A stretch of 48,089 bases of DNA from Bacteroidales bacterium (GTDB lineage: Bacteria; Bacteroidota; Bacteroidia; Bacteroidales; JACABE01). The translations under genes and the position numbers were made by a program. This document shows, one piece after another, positions 22,549 to 29,962 of this stretch. Every line of letters starts with the position of its first letter. Position 1 is the first letter of the stretch. Below the pieces are notes generated by a model. That model searched no databases. It worked only from the letters and a program-made list of their open reading frames with translations, and was not told where the DNA came from. The DNA lies in the NCBI GenBank assembly GCA_023251515.1, contig JAHEYQ010000010.1, positions 1-48,089 of the forward strand, read 5' to 3'.

Positions 22549-24267
22549 TTATTTAAGTTGTTTTGTTTCTATTATAGAATTTAACATAGATTCAGTATAA
22601 GAAGCATTTTCACCCAAAAGATAGGCAATTCGCTGAACAGCTTCCATATTTTGGCGAATTACATCCTGTATTCGGTTTCCTATTATATCATGTTGAATAT
22701 CCGGATCTTTGAAATTTTCAATGATGCCGCATATAATCTTGAATTTTTGAATACTGATTATTGAAACGTGATAATAATTATCTCCATCACGAACATCCTG
22801 CTCAATTATTTCTTCACCTGAAGCAAGTAAAGTGGAAAAAAGTTTATGAAAAGAAACTAATTTTGTTAAATCAGCATTAGGCAAACCCGGATTGTTTTCA
22901 AAAATCATCAGGGTTTCTCCACCAATCATTTCGGCGAATTTTTTATTACAATCTATAACTGTAAGATTTTCATCAACCATCACAACGCCATAAGGTATTT
23001 TTTGCAATAAAATTGAAGCTTTATCTTGTGCCACTTTTCTCATATAAGAAATACACATTGTTCTTTCAGCTTTACCATCAAGCATAGCTTTTGCAAATTC
23101 ACGACAGTTTTCATAGCCACATCCGGTACAATTCAGTTCGTCCTTTTCTGTCCATTTTCCCATCGAAAAAAGCACGTTCTGAATCTCATCCTCTGAATGT
23201 ATGCATGATATATATGTTTTAAGCTGACTAAATTCTCTTTTGGTATTTATACCTTCTTTAGCAATAGCTGTTATATTTTCAAACTCATTTGAAACGGAAC
23301 TGCTGAATAATATTTTCTCTCTTTTTGTAATCAAACCCTCTCTGTTATTCATACCAGGCCCTTTTACGCAACCGCCTTCACAAGCCATTAACTCTAAAAA
23401 TATTTTTTTATCAGGTTTCCAATCGGGAATTTCATTGATAATATCTTTTATGATTTTCATACCCGAAAATGTCATATAACCAAAGTCTATTACAGAGGTA
23501 TTTGTTTTCATATTGGTCAACATTCCTCCATCAATAGGAAATAAATTTCCAATACTTGGTTTACCAAGAATAAAATTTTCAGGCAAAACTTGAGATATCT
23601 TTCTTTTCTGAAGCATTTCATCATCAAACCATTTCTTTAATTCCTTAAAAGTGATGGCTACATCAATACTGTTACTAAAAATATCAGCCTCCTGTTTTTT
23701 AGCAATGCAAGGTCCGATAAAGACAGTCTTTACATCCTTTCCCAGGCTTTTTTTAACCTGATTTCCATGAGCTACCATTGGAGAAACAATAGGCGCAATA
23801 TTTTTTATAAGCATTGGAAAGTAAATACTTATATAATTTACAATAGAAGGACAACAACTTGAAATATAAACCCCATTTGGTTGATCTTCTAGCCATTTTT
23901 GTGATTCTTGTGCAACAATTTCAGCTCCGTTAGCAGTTTCGGAAACTCCATTAAAACCCAATTCTTTAAGGTATGAATAAAATTCAGGAATACTAATTTC
24001 TTTAAAATCAGTAATTATAGACGGTGCTATACATGCCACAACTTTTTCGCCTGAATCTATCATCCATTGTACTTTTTTATAATCTTCTCTGTAATTTTTT
24101 GCATGAACAGGACAACTCAAAACGCACTGCCCGCAATAGATACATAAATCACTGATTACCGAAGCACTATTATCTTCAATTTTAATTGATTTCACAGGAC
24201 ATTTGGTAATGCATTTGTAACAATCCTGACAATTGTTTTTTTCGGTGTAAATTACAGCGGTGTTCAT
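22549..24267 (-). CDS. Sensory-type [FeFe] hydrogenase (HydS) with Fe-S and PAS domains
   Basis: The 572-residue protein has two N-terminal [4Fe-4S] motifs (CQDCYKCITKCP and CIYCGQCVLSCP, about 14-53). An H-cluster domain follows with L1 SSCCPS, L2 GPCIAKKQEA and L3 ELMACEGGCVKGPGM. Next is an additional Fe-S domain CTGCGYENCREFA...C (about 385-410) and a PAS domain (about 425-535, IPYGVVMVDENLTVIDCNKKF). This layout is that of group C sensory hydrogenases, which report H2 or redox state rather than turn over in bulk. The first Cys of L1, replaced in some sensory enzymes, is retained here. It has no kinase or cyclase output domain; the phosphatase gene 20 bases downstream is the likely output. 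Confidence 0.88.
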   Translation of the reverse strand: MNTAVIYTEKNNCQDCYKCITKCPVKSIKIEDNSASVISDLCIYCGQCVLSCPVHAKNYREDYKKVQWMIDSGEKVVACIAPSIITDFKEISIPEFYSYLKELGFNGVSETANGAEIVAQESQKWLEDQPNGVYISSCCPSIVNYISIYFPMLIKNIAPIVSPMVAHGNQVKKSLGKDVKTVFIGPCIAKKQEADIFSNSIDVAITFKELKKWFDDEMLQKRKISQVLPENFILGKPSIGNLFPIDGGMLTNMKTNTSVIDFGYMTFSGMKIIKDIINEIPDWKPDKKIFLELMACEGGCVKGPGMNNREGLITKREKILFSSSVSNEFENITAIAKEGINTKREFSQLKTYISCIHSEDEIQNVLFSMGKWTEKDELNCTGCGYENCREFAKAMLDGKAERTMCISYMRKVAQDKASILLQKIPYGVVMVDENLTVIDCNKKFAEMIGGETLMIFENNPGLPNADLTKLVSFHKLFSTLLASGEEIIEQDVRDGDNYYHVSIISIQKFKIICGIIENFKDPDIQHDIIGNRIQDVIRQNMEAVQRIAYLLGENASYTESMLNSIIETKQLK

Positions 24268-24288
24268 ATCAGATGATTTTAAGTATTT

Positions 24289-24549
24289 TTAGACTGTTTT
24301 TTTAAAATGATTATCTAAAATACTAATAATATTATCTTTAGAAACATTCGTATAAGTTTGATCATTAATTTTTACCACAGGTCCTTTATTGCATAATTCA
24401 ATGCATAAATGACCTTTAAAAAAGATAGATTCCTTCAAACTGTTTTCCCGTAGATAATCTTTGATTATTTCTAAGGTTACATCATTCCCTCTCGAATAAC
24501 ATGAACTGCCTAAGCAAATTGTTATTTCATTTTTAGAATTCATGATCAT
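24289..24549 (-). CDS. Thioredoxin-like [2Fe-2S] protein (NuoE/HydC-type fragment) 1
   Basis: The 86-residue protein has the Cys pattern ITICLGSSCYSRGND (about 10-24) and HLCIELCNKGPVVKIN (about 47-62), matching the NuoE-type [2Fe-2S] thioredoxin fold. A conserved GPVV segment follows the last Cys as in NuoE. A second ATG six bases in (24543) is equally possible as start. It lies 21 bases upstream of the sensory hydrogenase gene and is probably its electron partner. It is a divergent paralogue of the gene at 21068-21319. Confidence 0.82.
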   Translation of the reverse strand: MIMNSKNEITICLGSSCYSRGNDVTLEIIKDYLRENSLKESIFFKGHLCIELCNKGPVVKINDQTYTNVSKDNIISILDNHFKKTV

Positions 24550-24594
24550 TGTATTTTTATTGGTTTTGAAAACTTAATTTTCCTGAAATTAAAC

Positions 24595-24864
24595 TTAGTT
24601 GTTTTTATCTTTTAAAAGATATTTTTGAAATTCTTCGATTAAATAATCTGTTTTATGAATCGCTAATTTTCCATTAGGAATATTTAAATCTGTAAAATCA
24701 TTTTCAACTTCACTGAGTGTAAGATTTAAATGTTCTGCTATATAATCACATGATACAAATTCTCTATCATTTGTTTTTAAAATTTGCATAAGATGCAAAT
24801 AATTTTGAATATGTTTTATTGTATTTATGCTAAATTCTGCTTTTTTGGAATTATTGACTTTCAT
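24595..24864 (-). CDS. Stand-alone Rex-N-like winged-helix protein
   Basis: The 89-residue protein aligns by eye with the N-terminal DNA-binding domain of the redox repressor Rex: TIKHIQNYLHLMQIL (usual RLPLYLRYL), then EFVSCDYIAEHLNLTLSEVENDF (usual RVSSKELAEALGVTPAQVRKDL), then TDYLIEEFQKYLL (usual GYDVEELIEEIRKIL). The Gly-rich wing of Rex (GEFGKRGVGY) is replaced by NIPNGKLAIHKTDY. The NAD(H)-binding Rossmann domain is absent, so it cannot sense NADH the Rex way. It may bind DNA under control of a partner in this operon, such as the adjacent [2Fe-2S] protein or HydS. It lies 57 bases after the alcohol dehydrogenase gene with a hairpin between. Confidence 0.7.
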   Translation of the reverse strand: MKVNNSKKAEFSINTIKHIQNYLHLMQILKTNDREFVSCDYIAEHLNLTLSEVENDFTDLNIPNGKLAIHKTDYLIEEFQKYLLKDKNN

Positions 24865-24884
24865 GACTATTTGTTTTTTTAAGA

Positions 24885-24911
24885 AGCAAGGAGCTGTTAC
24901 AACTCCTTGCT
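24885..24911. repeat. Intercistronic hairpin after the alcohol dehydrogenase gene
   Basis: Perfect 9-bp arms AGCAAGGAG (24885-24893) and CTCCTTGCT (24903-24911). On the minus strand it is followed by TCTTAAAAAAAC and then the Rex-like gene. Same design as the hairpin at 18366-18393: stem, A-tract, start codon. Confidence 0.7.
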
Positions 24912-24921
24912 ATTGTTTATA

Positions 24922-26094
24922 TTAAAATGTTATTTTTGTGCCATAGTAAGCGGCAGTAAATATTTTTTTAAAATCTTCGACACCGGTCAAACGAGGATTG
25001 CTTCCTGTACAAGCATCTTTTTCAGCATTTTCTGAAATTCTTTGAAGATTCTTTAAAAACAACTTTTCACTTATTCCATATTCCTTCAAGGATGATGGAA
25101 TTCCAAGTTTTTTATTTAAATCTGCAATCAAGCTAAGATAAGCATCACATAATTCTTTATTATTGTTACCTTTCAATCCAATACATGAAGCAATTTCAGC
25201 ATATTTTTCTTCTGCTTTTTCTTCTTTTCTATTAAACCCAATTACATAAGGTAAATAGATTCCGTTAGCACATCCATGAGGAATGTCGAAAATTGCACCA
25301 GTTTTATGTGCCATGCTATGACAAATTCCGAGTAAAGCATTTGAAAATGCCATACCTGCCAAACATTGAGCAATATGCATTTTGTTACGTGCAGTTTCTG
25401 AACCATTATAAGATTCAATCAAGTTTTCTTTAATCATTTTAATGGCTTTTAAAGCCAAAGGATCGGTAAAATCAGAAGACAAACAAGCTGTCATGGCTTC
25501 GGTTGCATGTGTAAGTGCATCAATACCAGTATGAGCGGTTAATTGTTTTGGCATAGTATATGCCAATGCAGGATCAAGAATGGCGATATCGGGCGTAATT
25601 TCAAAATCGGCAAGTGGATATTTAATGCCACAACTATAATCAGTAATTACTGAAAAAGCAGTAACTTCTGTAGCAGTACCACTGGTGGAAGGAATTGCAA
25701 CAAAACGGGCTTTATTTCTTAACTGAGGAATATTGAAAGGTTTGGCAATATCTTCAAATTTGGCATCAGGATGTTCGTAAAAAACCCACATTGCTTTTGC
25801 TGCATCAATTGGAGAACCACCTCCAATTGAAATTATCCAATCGGGTTTAAATTCCAACATCATTTCAGCACCTTTCATTACAGTTTCGATAGATGGATCG
25901 GGTTCAACACCTTCAATTATCTGAATCTGAAACCCAGCTTCTTTTAAATGATTTTCAACAATGTCAAGAAAACCAAATTTTCGCATTGAATTTCCTCCAA
26001 TCACAATTGATGCTCTTTGACCTTTTAAACTCTTTAAAATTTCAATACTTCCTTCTCCAAAGTATAAATCGCGTGGTAATGTGAATCTGTTCAT
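24922..26094 (-). CDS. Iron-containing alcohol dehydrogenase
   Basis: The 390-residue protein is a group III (iron-dependent) alcohol dehydrogenase of the butanol/1,3-propanediol type. NAD-binding GGGSPIDAAKAMW (about 93-105), STSGTATEVTAFS and the metal site with DALTHATEAM and CHSMAHKTGAIFDIPHGCANG (about 258-278) are intact. It reduces aldehydes to alcohols with NAD(P)H. Its C-terminus (ACTGSNPRLTGVEDF) resembles that of AdhE in the same operon, and the two could act on different aldehydes. It is the first gene after the sigma-54 promoter, with a leader of about 26 bases. Confidence 0.93.
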   Translation of the reverse strand: MNRFTLPRDLYFGEGSIEILKSLKGQRASIVIGGNSMRKFGFLDIVENHLKEAGFQIQIIEGVEPDPSIETVMKGAEMMLEFKPDWIISIGGGSPIDAAKAMWVFYEHPDAKFEDIAKPFNIPQLRNKARFVAIPSTSGTATEVTAFSVITDYSCGIKYPLADFEITPDIAILDPALAYTMPKQLTAHTGIDALTHATEAMTACLSSDFTDPLALKAIKMIKENLIESYNGSETARNKMHIAQCLAGMAFSNALLGICHSMAHKTGAIFDIPHGCANGIYLPYVIGFNRKEEKAEEKYAEIASCIGLKGNNNKELCDAYLSLIADLNKKLGIPSSLKEYGISEKLFLKNLQRISENAEKDACTGSNPRLTGVEDFKKIFTAAYYGTKITF

Positions 26095-26130
26095 TTTATT
26101 TAAATTTTTAAAGTTTTACAGAATCTCCTT

Positions 26131-26147
26131 TGCAATCATCGTGCCAA
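26131..26147 (-). promoter_or_regulatory. Sigma-54 promoter (-24/-12)
   Basis: The minus strand reads TTGGCACGATGATTGCA, an essentially full match to the consensus YTGGCACGrnnnTTGCW, with the GG and GC elements correctly spaced. Transcription would start near 26120, about 26 bases before the alcohol dehydrogenase ATG. The gene for a sigma-54 activator lies just upstream. Confidence 0.92.
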
Positions 26148-26156
26148 AGTTCATAT

Positions 26157-26185
26157 ATATATGTATATTAAGTATATACATATAT
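26157..26185. repeat. AT-rich palindrome upstream of the sigma-54 promoter
   Basis: ATATATGTATATT (26157-26169) and TATATACATATAT (26173-26185) are reverse complements at 12 of 13 positions. Centred about 51 bases upstream of the predicted start, between the promoter and the activator sites. It may act as a bendable DNA segment or a repressor site. Confidence 0.5.
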
Positions 26186-26210
26186 TTCAAAAACAAACAC
26201 TATAAATCAA

Positions 26211-26227
26211 TGTTAGATTATCGAACA
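26211..26227. promoter_or_regulatory. Upstream activator site 1
   Basis: The 17-bp imperfect palindrome TGTTAGATTATCGAACA has half-sites TGTTAGA and TGTTCGA. Its centre (26219) is about 99 bases upstream of the predicted sigma-54 start, a normal enhancer position. It shares half-site TGTTCRA with the site at 26264-26280. Confidence 0.7.
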
Positions 26228-26263
26228 CTACGAGTCCAAATGAATGTATCGTTTACGATCACC

Positions 26264-26280
26264 TGATCAAATATTGAACA
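26264..26280. promoter_or_regulatory. Upstream activator site 2
   Basis: The 17-bp palindrome TGATCAAATATTGAACA has half-sites TGATCAA and TGTTCAA around a 3-bp centre. Its centre (26272) lies 53 bp, five helical turns, from site 1. This puts two activator dimers on the same DNA face. Confidence 0.7.
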
Positions 26281-26314
26281 CTTTAAATTAAAAAAGGAAA
26301 GAATAAAGAGAAAA

Positions 26315-28216
26315 CTAAGAAAGTATAATATTATATTTTTTTATTTTGTCATAAAGAGTATTTCTTCCAATTCCTAAATATTTGGCTGCCAACGACATGT
26401 TTTTTTTAGAAATTTTTATTGCTTCTATAATTGCATCCTTTTCTAAATCTTTGAGGGTTTTTATATTATAAATATCATGACTAACATTTGAGACATTTAT
26501 CTGATTATTTTTCAATTCATTAAACTCAGAAAGGCTGATATTTCCATCAAGATTAACTATTTTTTCAATATAGTTTTCAAGTTCACGAACATTTCCAGGC
26601 CAATTATAAGAAGTAATATAATTAGTGACTTCTGAATTTAACTTCAGCATCGGTTTATTAAGTTTGACAGCTTTAAGTGCCAAAAAGTGATTTGCAAGAG
26701 GCAAAATATCTTCTTTTCTTTCAGATAATGAAGGTATTCTGATAGGTATTACATTTAAGCGATAAAATAAATCAAGTCTGAAATTTCCTTTTTCAATTTC
26801 AGAAAGAAGATTTTTATTTGTAGCTGCAATAATCCTAACATCAATTTTTATATTTTCTTGGCCACCCACACGTGTGATACATCCTTCCTGCAATACTCTA
26901 AGCAATTTAACCTGCATATCCAAAGGCATATCACCAATTTCGTCAAGAAAAATTGTACCCCCATCTGCAATTTCAAACTTGCCTGGTTTTCCTCCTTTAC
27001 GTGCACCGGTAAAAGCACCTTCTTCATATCCAAACAATTCACTTTCGATAAGAGAAGGAGAAATAGCACCACAATTTATCGCAACAAAGACAGAGTCGTT
27101 TCGCAAACTTTCATTATGAATTGCTTGTGCAAAAACTTCTTTACCTGTTCCACTTTCGCCACTTATAAGAATTGTTGAAGGGCTTTTGGCAACACTTTTG
27201 GCAAAAATAACTAATTGTTTCATTACAATGCTATTAGCAATTATATCTTCAAAACAAAAGAAAGCCTGTAATCCTGAATATTTTTTTACAAGATTCATAG
27301 CACGACTCATTGGCCTAAATGTAAGCAAATAACCCAAAAGCTCCTTATTATCTTTTTTTATCAACAAAGCATTAAAAATATATTTTTCATTTAAGGCTTC
27401 AAGAGAGAATTTCCCTTCCTGATCATAATATTGCAAATCGTTAAGAATGATACGCAATACTTTTAACCATTGAGGGAAAAATTCAGTTATTTTTTTATTT
27501 ATCAGCAATCTTCTGCGAATATTGATCAAACGACATGCAGTATCGTTAACCCAAATAATTTCATCATTTAAATTGATAGCAAAAGTACCATAACTTAAAT
27601 TATTCATCATTGCAAAAGCAAATTGATTAGATGATTTTAAATCATCTTGAATTTTTATGTTTTTAAGGTTAAATTCAATGGCATCAACAGCAGCAATTAT
27701 TAAGCCAAGTGTATGAGGATGAATATTTTCAGCAACACCAGTAAGATTTAATGTTCCGATAATTTCATTTTCAAAATGAATTGGGGCTGCGGAACAAGTC
27801 CAATTATGATAAGCAGATATATAATGCTCATTTGCAGTAATTTGAACCGATAAATTTTCGGCTATGGCAGTTCCCATTGCATTTGTACCAATGCTTTCTT
27901 CATTCATAAAAGCACCTGGTTTCATTTGAAGATCTGCTGCAAGCTTTATGGTGTCATCATCACCAAAAACTAACAGAATCAGGCCTTTAGAATCAGTTAA
28001 TACAATTATAAATCCCGATTCTTTAATTGCATTAAGCAATTGTTTGATTATAGGTGCCGTTACCTCAATCAAGTCTTTGTTTAGGTTAATTTGATAATTA
28101 AAATCATTGCCTTTCAAGACTTTAGATGGATATGTTTGTGTTGTTTCAATACCATAACCTTTGCTCCTTTTGTGTGAACGTTTTATGATTTCCTGAAAGC
28201 CATCTTGAATATCCAT
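26315..28216 (-). CDS. Sigma-54-dependent activator (GAF-PAS-AAA+-Fis), AcoR-like
   Basis: The 633-residue protein has an AcoR-type N-terminus (IKRSHKRSKGYGIE), a GAF domain (about 60-190, with NEESIGTNAMGTAI and WTCSAAPIHF) and a PAS domain (about 200-300). The AAA+ domain (about 325-560) has Walker A GESGTGKE, the sigma-54-contact loop GAFTGAR and Walker B FLDEIGD. A C-terminal Fis-type helix-turn-helix follows (SLAAKYLGIGRNTLYDKIKK). It has no receiver domain, so the signal is presumably a small ligand or redox state read by GAF/PAS. It sits immediately upstream of a consensus sigma-54 promoter and two palindromic sites, so it very probably drives the alcohol/hydrogenase operon. A palindrome at 28230-28245 overlaps its own promoter region. 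Confidence 0.95.
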   Translation of the reverse strand: MDIQDGFQEIIKRSHKRSKGYGIETTQTYPSKVLKGNDFNYQINLNKDLIEVTAPIIKQLLNAIKESGFIIVLTDSKGLILLVFGDDDTIKLAADLQMKPGAFMNEESIGTNAMGTAIAENLSVQITANEHYISAYHNWTCSAAPIHFENEIIGTLNLTGVAENIHPHTLGLIIAAVDAIEFNLKNIKIQDDLKSSNQFAFAMMNNLSYGTFAINLNDEIIWVNDTACRLINIRRRLLINKKITEFFPQWLKVLRIILNDLQYYDQEGKFSLEALNEKYIFNALLIKKDNKELLGYLLTFRPMSRAMNLVKKYSGLQAFFCFEDIIANSIVMKQLVIFAKSVAKSPSTILISGESGTGKEVFAQAIHNESLRNDSVFVAINCGAISPSLIESELFGYEEGAFTGARKGGKPGKFEIADGGTIFLDEIGDMPLDMQVKLLRVLQEGCITRVGGQENIKIDVRIIAATNKNLLSEIEKGNFRLDLFYRLNVIPIRIPSLSERKEDILPLANHFLALKAVKLNKPMLKLNSEVTNYITSYNWPGNVRELENYIEKIVNLDGNISLSEFNELKNNQINVSNVSHDIYNIKTLKDLEKDAIIEAIKISKKNMSLAAKYLGIGRNTLYDKIKKYNIILS

Positions 28217-28229
28217 ATAAATATTTTAG

Positions 28230-28245
28230 TTTGTAAAATTACAAA
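28230..28245. promoter_or_regulatory. Perfect palindrome before the activator gene
   Basis: TTTGTAAAATTACAAA has perfect 7-bp arms around AA and ends 14 bases before the ATG at 28216. It overlaps a weak -7-like element (TAATTTTA on the minus strand). It resembles, but is not, a Rex-type operator. Candidate repressor or autoregulation site. Confidence 0.45.
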
Positions 28246-28293
28246 GAACTGTAATTTTTTATTTAAAAATAAGATTCAAACCACTGTTTTAAA

Positions 28294-29940
28294 TTATTTA
28301 TTTTCCCCTATATATTTATAATTCTGCATCTTATATATATTCACAAAAGTATTTTCAAACCCATTGTTATCAGATAACTTTTCGAAATTATAATTGGTTT
28401 GCAATGTTTTAACCTTAATTTCACTCAAATGATTTTTAAAATCAGATCCATATTGAAATAAAGCAGATAAGAAAAATAATGCAATATCATGACCCGTAAA
28501 AGCCATTTCGTTAGGTTCAACTGTAAATTTCTCTCGAAAATTCAATATGAACGATTTAGTAGCATCATCCTGATAATCAACAAAAGATGGTTCAAAAAAA
28601 TGAGTATTTAAATTCAGAAAATATTCTGATTCTATTTTATCAAACGATTTCCATTGAATAGGAGCAATTAAGGTTAAATTTTGATCGCTCATATTTCGTA
28701 ATTTGCTGACAAAGCCTGTTACAAAAATTTCATTTTCGATTAGTGTAATAAGAATATTGTCCCTGTTTTTAGAAATTTTGCTTTGCAAACCCGCAAAACC
28801 AACCTGATTATAAATAATTTCCTTTACAGAACCTTCGTTTGTAATATTTTGTTTATATTGTTCATTAACAGCTTTTTTAATTGTTTCAGCTTTTTTCTTT
28901 TCTACATCCTTATTATTATGAATCAACAAAACATTTGAATTAGGAAAACTATCAACCAAGTATTTAGCTATGCAATTTGCCTGATTTTGATATGATGGAA
29001 TCAATTTAAATACATTTGGGAAATTGTCAATTATATTTCTTCGTTCTGAAAAAGGATTTATAATCGGAATATCCTGTGATTTTGCAAATTCTGCAACTTG
29101 CTTAAAAGCTTTGTAAAAGAATGGACCAATAATTAAATCCATTTTTGCCAATTCATTTTTTTTCAGAAAATTTAAATTTATAGCACTGTCTTCAGGAACA
29201 TCAAAAGTATAAATTTTAATTTTTAAACCCAATTTTGACAAAGAATCAGCTACCAACATAAATCCTTCATAAAATTGTATGTATTTGAATGACTTAAAAT
29301 TATCTGCAGTTTTTCTTTCAACTTGCAAATTTTCAATAATAATTTCTTTGCTACTTGACAAATACAAAGGAATTAATAATGCAATATTGAAAGTATCAAC
29401 TGTTTTTTGTTTTAAAACTTTTTTTTCTTCAGGCTTAACAGTTTTATCGATATCTTTGATTTTTGGAAGTTGAGATTTTCCAACAGATTTCACATTATTT
29501 TGAGAAGGAATTCTGATTGACATTCCTATCTTTAATCCTTCTTTTAATTCAGGGTTTAATGAAATAAGATCCTCTTCATCAACATTATACTTTTTGCTTA
29601 TACCATAAAGAGTTTCTTTACTTAACACAATATGAGTCTTATTAATACTGTCTTCTATTGTATTATATTTTGCCTCATTTTCCTGTTTATACGGAATATA
29701 CAAAATCTGGCCAATTTTAAGATTTAAATTATGAGTATCTGTTTCAAGTATTTTAACATCAACTTGATATGTCTTTGAAATAGAATATAAAGTTTGACCT
29801 TTTTCAACTTTATGCAGATAAAATTTTTGTCCGTTAACTGTCTCAAAACTTTTTGAAATTATGATACTCACATCTTCTTGGGAGAATGATATTATGTTCA
29901 TTCCCAAAACGATAACTAACGTAAAAAATATTTTTTTCAT
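28294..29940 (-). CDS. LysM-repeat protein with type-1 periplasmic-binding-like domain
   Basis: The ATG at 29940 gives 548 residues with a signal peptide (MKKIFFTLVIVLGMNIISFSQ). The longer frame overlaps guaA and would bury it. Two LysM domains follow: HKVEKGQTLYSISKTYQVDV...GQILYIPY (about 40-85) and HIVLSKETLYGISKKYNVDEEDL...GMSIRIPS (about 100-145). From about 185 (FNIALLIPLYL) the protein looks like a type-1 periplasmic binding fold (MDLIIGPFFYKAFKQVAEFAK, IPIINPFSERR, NVLLIHNN). It is probably a cell-wall-associated periplasmic protein; ligand unknown. It is 22 bases after guaA in a four-gene minus-strand group. Confidence 0.85.
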   Translation of the reverse strand: MKKIFFTLVIVLGMNIISFSQEDVSIIISKSFETVNGQKFYLHKVEKGQTLYSISKTYQVDVKILETDTHNLNLKIGQILYIPYKQENEAKYNTIEDSINKTHIVLSKETLYGISKKYNVDEEDLISLNPELKEGLKIGMSIRIPSQNNVKSVGKSQLPKIKDIDKTVKPEEKKVLKQKTVDTFNIALLIPLYLSSSKEIIIENLQVERKTADNFKSFKYIQFYEGFMLVADSLSKLGLKIKIYTFDVPEDSAINLNFLKKNELAKMDLIIGPFFYKAFKQVAEFAKSQDIPIINPFSERRNIIDNFPNVFKLIPSYQNQANCIAKYLVDSFPNSNVLLIHNNKDVEKKKAETIKKAVNEQYKQNITNEGSVKEIIYNQVGFAGLQSKISKNRDNILITLIENEIFVTGFVSKLRNMSDQNLTLIAPIQWKSFDKIESEYFLNLNTHFFEPSFVDYQDDATKSFILNFREKFTVEPNEMAFTGHDIALFFLSALFQYGSDFKNHLSEIKVKTLQTNYNFEKLSDNNGFENTFVNIYKMQNYKYIGENK

Positions 29941-29962
29941 AAAAGATTTTATTAAATATAAT

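Noticed and set aside
26858..27178. Frames on the plus strand within the sigma-54 activator gene
   Set aside because: They mirror the conserved AAA+ coding region and have no independent motifs.
28230..28245. Canonical Rex operator
   Set aside because: The half-site TTTGTAA differs from the usual TTGTKAA order and the spacer is 2 rather than 4 bases; kept only as an unassigned palindrome.
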